From assembly GCF_000016065.1 (NCBI RefSeq), contig NC_009092.1, positions 62,001-126,000 of the forward strand: 64,000 nt of DNA, written 5' to 3'. This stretch comes from Shewanella loihica PV-4 (GTDB lineage: Bacteria > Pseudomonadota > Gammaproteobacteria > Enterobacterales > Shewanellaceae). Position numbers and translations under genes: made by a program. Below, piece after piece: positions 59,633 through 64,000 of the stretch. The notes beneath the pieces were generated by a model that saw only the letters and a program-made list of their open reading frames with translations, did no database searches and was not told the origin of the DNA. Position 1 is the stretch's first letter. Each line of letters starts with the position of its first letter.

Positions 59633-62227
59633 CTAAAACTCGTTCCACTCCTCGTTGCTGATGTTCAGGGGACCGTGGCTATCGCCGGCCACCAGGGAGA
59701 GCGGTGCCGAGGTCATGCCCGAATGCATCGGAGCTTGAGACTGGAAGAAGCCGAGCTGAGACTTCATGTTGCGTGCCTGCTCGGCCATGGCATCGCCGGC
59801 GGCCGATACCTGTTCGACCAGGGCGGCGTTTTGCTGGGTCATCTCATCCATCTGGGAGATCGCCTTGTTGACCTCCTGAATACCCGCCGACTGTTGATCC
59901 GAGGCGATGCTGATCTGGCTGATCATATCGGCGACTTTAGTCACCGCCTGTACGATATCTTCCAGGGTCTCACCCGACTGGTTCACCAGCTGGGTACCGT
60001 CGGTCACCTTGGTCACGCTGTCACGGATCAGCTCCTTGATCTCCTTGGCGGCGCCGGCGCTGCGCTGTGCCAGGTTACGCACCTCGCCAGCCACCACGGC
60101 AAAGCCGCGTCCCTGCTCGCCCGCTCTGGCGGCCTCGACGGCGGCATTGAGGGCCAGCAGATTGGTCTGGAAGGCGATCTCATCGATCACCCCTATGATG
60201 TCGGCGATACGCTTGCTCGATTCGTTGATTGCCTCCATGGCAGTCACGGCCTGCTCCACCACCTTGCCGCCGTGGGCGGCCTTAGTGTTGGCCTCCTGGG
60301 CCAGCTGATTGGCGACCGTGGCGTTTTGCGCGCTCTGGGTGACGGTTGCCGTCATCTCTTCCATGCTGGAGGCTGTCTCTTCGAGGGAGGCGGCCTGCTC
60401 CTCGGTGCGCTGACTCAGGTCGGCGTTACCCTGGGCGATCTCTTCGGCGCCAGAGGTCACTGTATTGGCCGACTGGTTGATGCCGTCGAGGACCTCGGTC
60501 AGCTTGGCAGCGGTGGCATTGGCATCGGCCTGTAGCTTGCCGAACTGGCCCTGATACTCGCCCTGGATCTGACGATTGAGATCCCCCTTGGCCAGGCCGT
60601 CGAACATGTTCACCACATCGCCTATCACCTGGTCGGCGATGCCGACGAGACGGTTGAGGCCGTTGGAGAGATTGAGGAAGAAGCCCTCCTTATCTTGGGT
60701 GCCTACCCTCAGGGAGAGATCCCCCTTGCTGGCGGCGCCTATGATGGAATCTATCTCATGTTCTATCGCCACCTCGGCGGTTCTGTCGGCCCATTCCACA
60801 ACCGTGCCTATGCTTTCACCGTTAGGATCGCGGATAGGGTTGGCGACTACCTGGAAGGTGCGTCCGCCAACCTTGAGCTGGCTGGTGTAGGTGGTGGTCA
60901 GCGTCTTGAGCAGGTTGCGTTGATGGCTGGGATTCTTGTGGAAGTTGTCTATGTTGACGCCCATGAGGTTACTGGCGTCGAAGTTAGGCAGATCCTTGGC
61001 AATATCATTCTGCGCCTGCTTGAACATCTGGCTGACGGCCTTGTTCATGTAGATGATGTTCAGATCGGCGTCGGCCACCATGGTATTGGAGGAGACATTG
61101 TCCAGCGCCTGCTTGATGCGGGCATTCTCGGCGGCTAGTTGACGTTCCTTCGCCTCCTTAGCCAGCTTCTCGGTGACATCCTGCCACTCGACCACAGTAC
61201 CCGTGCGCACGCCATTCTCAAATACCGGGGTGGCGATCAGGGTGAAGTCTAGCCCCGCGACCTGAATGCTGGTGTCGTAGCTGCCGGTGAGCCTGTCGAG
61301 CATCTTACGTTGATGGGCCGGGTTCTGGTGGAAGATATCGATATTGCTGCCGAGCAGGCTATTGGTATTGAATTTGGTCAGCGTCTGTTGCAGCGTCTGC
61401 TCATTGTCCTTAAGCATCTGGGTGACAGAGTCGTTGAGGTAGATGATGTTATAGTCGGCATCCGCCACCATGACGTTGGCGCGGCAGACATCCAGCGCCT
61501 GCTTGATGCGGCTGTTCTCCTGGGCCAGCTTGTTCTCCGCATCGGCCTTGGCCAGGGCCTCGGTCTTATCCTGCCATTCGACCACAGTCGCGATGCGTTG
61601 ATGTTTGTCGTCAAATACGGGAGAGGCGATCAAGGAAAAGATGCGACTACCCACCTTAATCTGCGCCGAGTGAGGGCGCTGCAGCTTAGCGATGATGTTT
61701 TGTTGATGGCTGGGTTGCTGGTGGAAGGTATCCATGTTGGTGCCGATAAGCGTGTCGACACTGAAGCTGGCTATCGCCTGCTGTATGTCGGACTCGGCCT
61801 TTTCCAGGGTCTGGCGCAGCGACTGGTTGAGGAAGTTAATATTGCCTTGGGGGTCGGCAAGCATCACGTTGGCCTGGCAGATCTCCAGTGCCCTGAGCTG
61901 TGCCTGATTGCCCTGGTTGGCATGCCATTGCTGGGTCAGGCTCTGGCTGATCTCAGGCCAATGGGGATAGTCGAAGGCGGAAAAGCTCGGCGGATTCTTG
62001 CCTTCGAGTGCCTGGTGGATCTCCTCGAAGGCTTGCCGCAGACTGTGTTGCGTCTGCCCCTGTTGTTGAATACCCAGGGCGATGACGGCGATGGCAACCA
62101 CCTGAGCTATGCCGACCCAGAGCGAGGGCTGCTGGGTAAAGGCCAATAGGGCTGCGACGCCAGCGATAAGCAGTCCAATGATCGGCAGATTGTTTGCGTT
62201 GCCAGTCTTGCTGTTCATTGCATCCAT
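59633..62227 (-). CDS. triple-PAS chemoreceptor with C-terminal CheR-docking-like tail
   Basis: 864-residue chemoreceptor. Two transmembrane segments lie close together (about 14-30 and 36-53) with almost no periplasmic part. Three very similar PAS domains follow (about 114-222, 244-350 and 374-481), each with a FH.NP.HQ motif; then HAMP and a signalling domain with the conserved tip [20 protein letters not shown]. The last residues EEWNEF have the WxxF form of a CheR-binding pentapeptide. Sensing is likely intracellular, perhaps redox or oxygen. ATG 62227 follows GAGAGGAACAGAGA. Confidence 0.9.
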   Translation of the reverse strand: MDAMNSKTGNANNLPIIGLLIAGVAALLAFTQQPSLWVGIAQVVAIAVIALGIQQQGQTQHSLRQAFEEIHQALEGKNPPSFSAFDYPHWPEISQSLTQQWHANQGNQAQLRALEICQANVMLADPQGNINFLNQSLRQTLEKAESDIQQAIASFSVDTLIGTNMDTFHQQPSHQQNIIAKLQRPHSAQIKVGSRIFSLIASPVFDDKHQRIATVVEWQDKTEALAKADAENKLAQENSRIKQALDVCRANVMVADADYNIIYLNDSVTQMLKDNEQTLQQTLTKFNTNSLLGSNIDIFHQNPAHQRKMLDRLTGSYDTSIQVAGLDFTLIATPVFENGVRTGTVVEWQDVTEKLAKEAKERQLAAENARIKQALDNVSSNTMVADADLNIIYMNKAVSQMFKQAQNDIAKDLPNFDASNLMGVNIDNFHKNPSHQRNLLKTLTTTYTSQLKVGGRTFQVVANPIRDPNGESIGTVVEWADRTAEVAIEHEIDSIIGAASKGDLSLRVGTQDKEGFFLNLSNGLNRLVGIADQVIGDVVNMFDGLAKGDLNRQIQGEYQGQFGKLQADANATAAKLTEVLDGINQSANTVTSGAEEIAQGNADLSQRTEEQAASLEETASSMEEMTATVTQSAQNATVANQLAQEANTKAAHGGKVVEQAVTAMEAINESSKRIADIIGVIDEIAFQTNLLALNAAVEAARAGEQGRGFAVVAGEVRNLAQRSAGAAKEIKELIRDSVTKVTDGTQLVNQSGETLEDIVQAVTKVADMISQISIASDQQSAGIQEVNKAISQMDEMTQQNAALVEQVSAAGDAMAEQARNMKSQLGFFQSQAPMHSGMTSAPLSLVAGDSHGPLNISNEEWNEF

Positions 62228-62249
62228 TCTCTGTTCCTCTCTTGCCGGG

Positions 62250-62807
62250 TTAGGCGCTGACAGCCTGTGTTGAAGCAGCGTCGATATTATTGATGATGTT
62301 TGACAGTTGGGCGGCCTCGGGCAGCACCTCACTGCTAAGTAGGGTGTCTATGTCCAGTAGAATCACCATCTTATCCGCCAGATTTGCGAGTCCCTTGATG
62401 AAGGTGAGATCTGTCTCTTCGCCGAAGTCGGGGGCGTCGCGCAGATCTCTGTGGTGGACACTGAAGACATCTGAGACGGCATCGACCACTATGCCGATCA
62501 CCTTGTGTTCGTCGCCGACACAGACCTTGATGACGATCACCACTGTCGTGGGGCCGTAGTCCAGGCTGGCGATTCCGAATCGCTGCCGTAGATCTATGAT
62601 GGGGACTATGGTGCCGCGCAGATTGATGACCCCTTTGACATGGCTGGGGGAGTTGGGAATGACTGTCGTGGGCTCCCAGCCGCGGATCTCCTGCACCGAG
62701 AGTATGTCGACGCCATACTCCTCATCGGCCATGATGAAAGTAAGATACTGGTCGCTGGCATCGTCTTTGGCGGTGAGTGTGATGCCTGCTTCATCTGCCT
62801 GTGTCAT
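62250..62807 (-). CDS. cheW: chemotaxis coupling protein CheW
   Basis: 185-residue adaptor of the CheW fold that links receptors to CheA. Family marks are [42 protein letters not shown] and [21 protein letters not shown] 62807 follows GGGAGATTCATCC. It lies 22 bases before the receptor and 28 bases after cheA. Confidence 0.94.
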   Translation of the reverse strand: MTQADEAGITLTAKDDASDQYLTFIMADEEYGVDILSVQEIRGWEPTTVIPNSPSHVKGVINLRGTIVPIIDLRQRFGIASLDYGPTTVVIVIKVCVGDEHKVIGIVVDAVSDVFSVHHRDLRDAPDFGEETDLTFIKGLANLADKMVILLDIDTLLSSEVLPEAAQLSNIINNIDAASTQAVSA

Positions 62808-62835
62808 GGATGAATCTCCCTTCTCATTTGGTTTC

Positions 62836-64000
62836 CTAGGCGGCGTGCTCTTGGGTACTGTTGATGCCCGCGAGGCTGACTAATCCGGCAATGTCTATGA
62901 TCAAGGCAACGGTACCGTCGCCGAGTATGGTGGCGCCCGAAATACCGGCCACCTTGCTGTAGTTGTCTTCCAGGCTCTTGATCACCACCTGCTGTTGGGA
63001 CAGCAGCTCGTCGACCAGGAGTCCTACCTTATCGTTGTTGGCATCGACTACCATCACCAGGCCATCTTTAATCTGTTTGGCATCTGCCTCGTGATGGAAG
63101 GCCTCATAGACCTTGAGCACTGGCAGGTATTCGTCCCGCAGACGAATCACCTCATGTTCTTCACTCAGGCGATTGATATGGGCGGCGGGCACCTCGAGCG
63201 ACTCGTGAATTGCCACTAGGGGCACCACATAGGTGTGCGTGCCGATGCGTACCAACTGACCGTCGAGAATCGCCAGGGTGAGCGGCAGGCGTATGGTAAA
63301 GCGACTACCCTTGTCCTGGGTGGATTTCAGCTCTATGGTGCCGTTGAGTTCGTGAATGTTTCTCAGCACCACATCCATGCCGACGCCGCGGCCGGAGAGG
63401 TCTGAGACCGTCTCTGCGGTAGAGAAGCCGGGTTTGAAGATCAGCTGGTGAATGGCCTCTTCGCTCAGCTCTTCGTCGCTGCCGACTAGTCCCTTGGCGC
63501 GTGCCTTATCGAGAATTTTCTGGGTGTTGAGACCGGCGCCGTCATCGATGATCTCTATGATGATGTTACCGCCCTGATGGAAGGCATTGAGGGTGAGTGT
63601 GCCGGTTTCGGGCTTGCCCTTCTGACGGCGCACCTCCGGGGTCTCCAGGCCATGGTCGAGGGAGTTTCTTACCAGGTGCACCATAGGGTCGACTATCTTC
63701 TCCATTACCGTCTTGTCCAGCTCGGTATCTTCCCCCTTGAGGATCAGCTCCACCTTTTTACCCAGTTGCTGGCCTATGTCCCGTACCAGACGGGGGAAGC
63801 GGTTGAAGGCGAAGCTGATGGGCAGCATGCGGATCTGCATGACACTCTCCTGCAGATCCCGGGTGTGGCTGGCTAGCTGCTCCAGCCCCTGCTTCATGGT
63901 GATGAAGGACTCGGGCGTCATCTCCTCCTGCTGACCTATCTGGCCCAGCATGGCCTGGGTGATCACCAGCTCGCCCACCATATTGATCAGCAGATCTATC
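62836..64000 (-). CDS. cheA: chemotaxis histidine kinase CheA (C-terminal part, partial)
   Basis: The 388 C-terminal residues of CheA are visible; the gene runs off the right edge without a start. Visible are part of the dimerisation domain (DLLINMVGELVITQ), the catalytic core with N-box HLVRNSLDHGLETP, G-box RGVGMDVVLRNI and the CheW-like P5 domain (DGQLVRIGTHTYVVPLVAIHE). The P1 and P2 domains lie outside. First gene of the visible CheA-CheW-receptor-CheR-CheB operon. Confidence 0.93.
   Translation of the reverse strand, partial: IDLLINMVGELVITQAMLGQIGQQEEMTPESFITMKQGLEQLASHTRDLQESVMQIRMLPISFAFNRFPRLVRDIGQQLGKKVELILKGEDTELDKTVMEKIVDPMVHLVRNSLDHGLETPEVRRQKGKPETGTLTLNAFHQGGNIIIEIIDDGAGLNTQKILDKARAKGLVGSDEELSEEAIHQLIFKPGFSTAETVSDLSGRGVGMDVVLRNIHELNGTIELKSTQDKGSRFTIRLPLTLAILDGQLVRIGTHTYVVPLVAIHESLEVPAAHINRLSEEHEVIRLRDEYLPVLKVYEAFHHEADAKQIKDGLVMVVDANNDKVGLLVDELLSQQQVVIKSLEDNYSKVAGISGATILGDGTVALIIDIAGLVSLAGINSTQEHAA

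Overview
The window reads as a chromosomal segment of a marine gammaproteobacterium of the genus Shewanella, probably one of its higher-GC species. The evidence is the gene content and order: tandem fdhXABC formate dehydrogenase operons next to DUF3305/DUF3306/TorD-type maturation genes and fdhD, a moaA-moaB-moaCDE-modABC block, a CheA-CheW-MCP-CheR-CheB cluster, MSHA-type prepilin, DUF2986 and Pmp3-like small proteins, and ETF-ubiquinone oxidoreductase. No phage, integrase, insertion sequence, CRISPR array, rRNA or tRNA was recognised.

Layout. 1-1692: partial cNMP-binding/CBS/DUF294 signalling protein (minus strand). 1788-3562: a helix-turn-helix plus periplasmic-binding-like regulator and an unusual FdhD (minus strand). 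3858-17610: formate respiration island on the plus strand: DUF3305, DUF3306, a four-cluster ferredoxin, a TorD-family chaperone, then two complete fdhX-fdhA-fdhB-fdhC operons, each ending in a terminator and each with a GC-rich hairpin just before fdhC. 17885-34109: mixed metabolic and accessory genes: an exported protein, a type IV prepilin, FumC, a lipoprotein with a possible ClpP-like domain, a YqhD-like alcohol dehydrogenase with its divergent AraC regulator, a membrane-anchored tail-collar-like protein, a HemN-like radical SAM protein, an HD hydrolase broken by one in-frame stop, a double GNAT, a PfkB kinase, an S33 peptidase, an RstAB-like two-component system and a lipoprotein. 34244-39240: MOSC protein, DUF4870 protein, a Cache-type chemoreceptor and ETF-QO.

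39471-45078 is a molybdenum block: a Moco riboswitch, moaA, moaB, moaCDE and modABC, which supplies the cofactor used by the formate dehydrogenases. 45182-57560: YgiW-type OB-fold protein, PepSY protein with an OmpR/histidine kinase pair, RluA-type pseudouridine synthase, small membrane protein, RidA, DUF2986, GltS, DUF333 lipoprotein, M14 peptidase, NfuA, a MATE exporter and a polysaccharide deacetylase. 57619-64000: chemotaxis operon on the minus strand (CheA, CheW, triple-PAS receptor, CheR, CheB), with CheA running off the right edge.

The most unusual observations are: (a) an FdhD in which the usual CxxC loop has lost its second cysteine while a new CGLC motif appears elsewhere; (b) short tandem duplications that include the stop codon at the 3' ends of several unrelated genes; (c) a Moco riboswitch followed by two mutually exclusive helices, one of which covers the moaA ribosome binding site; (d) a stand-alone phage tail-collar-like domain on a membrane anchor; (e) a 17-bp perfect palindrome between fdhD and the maturation operon; (f) an HD hydrolase interrupted by a single amber codon. 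No clearly new multi-gene system was found. The nearest candidate is the formate dehydrogenase maturation module, which is conserved in Shewanella but whose chemistry is only partly understood.
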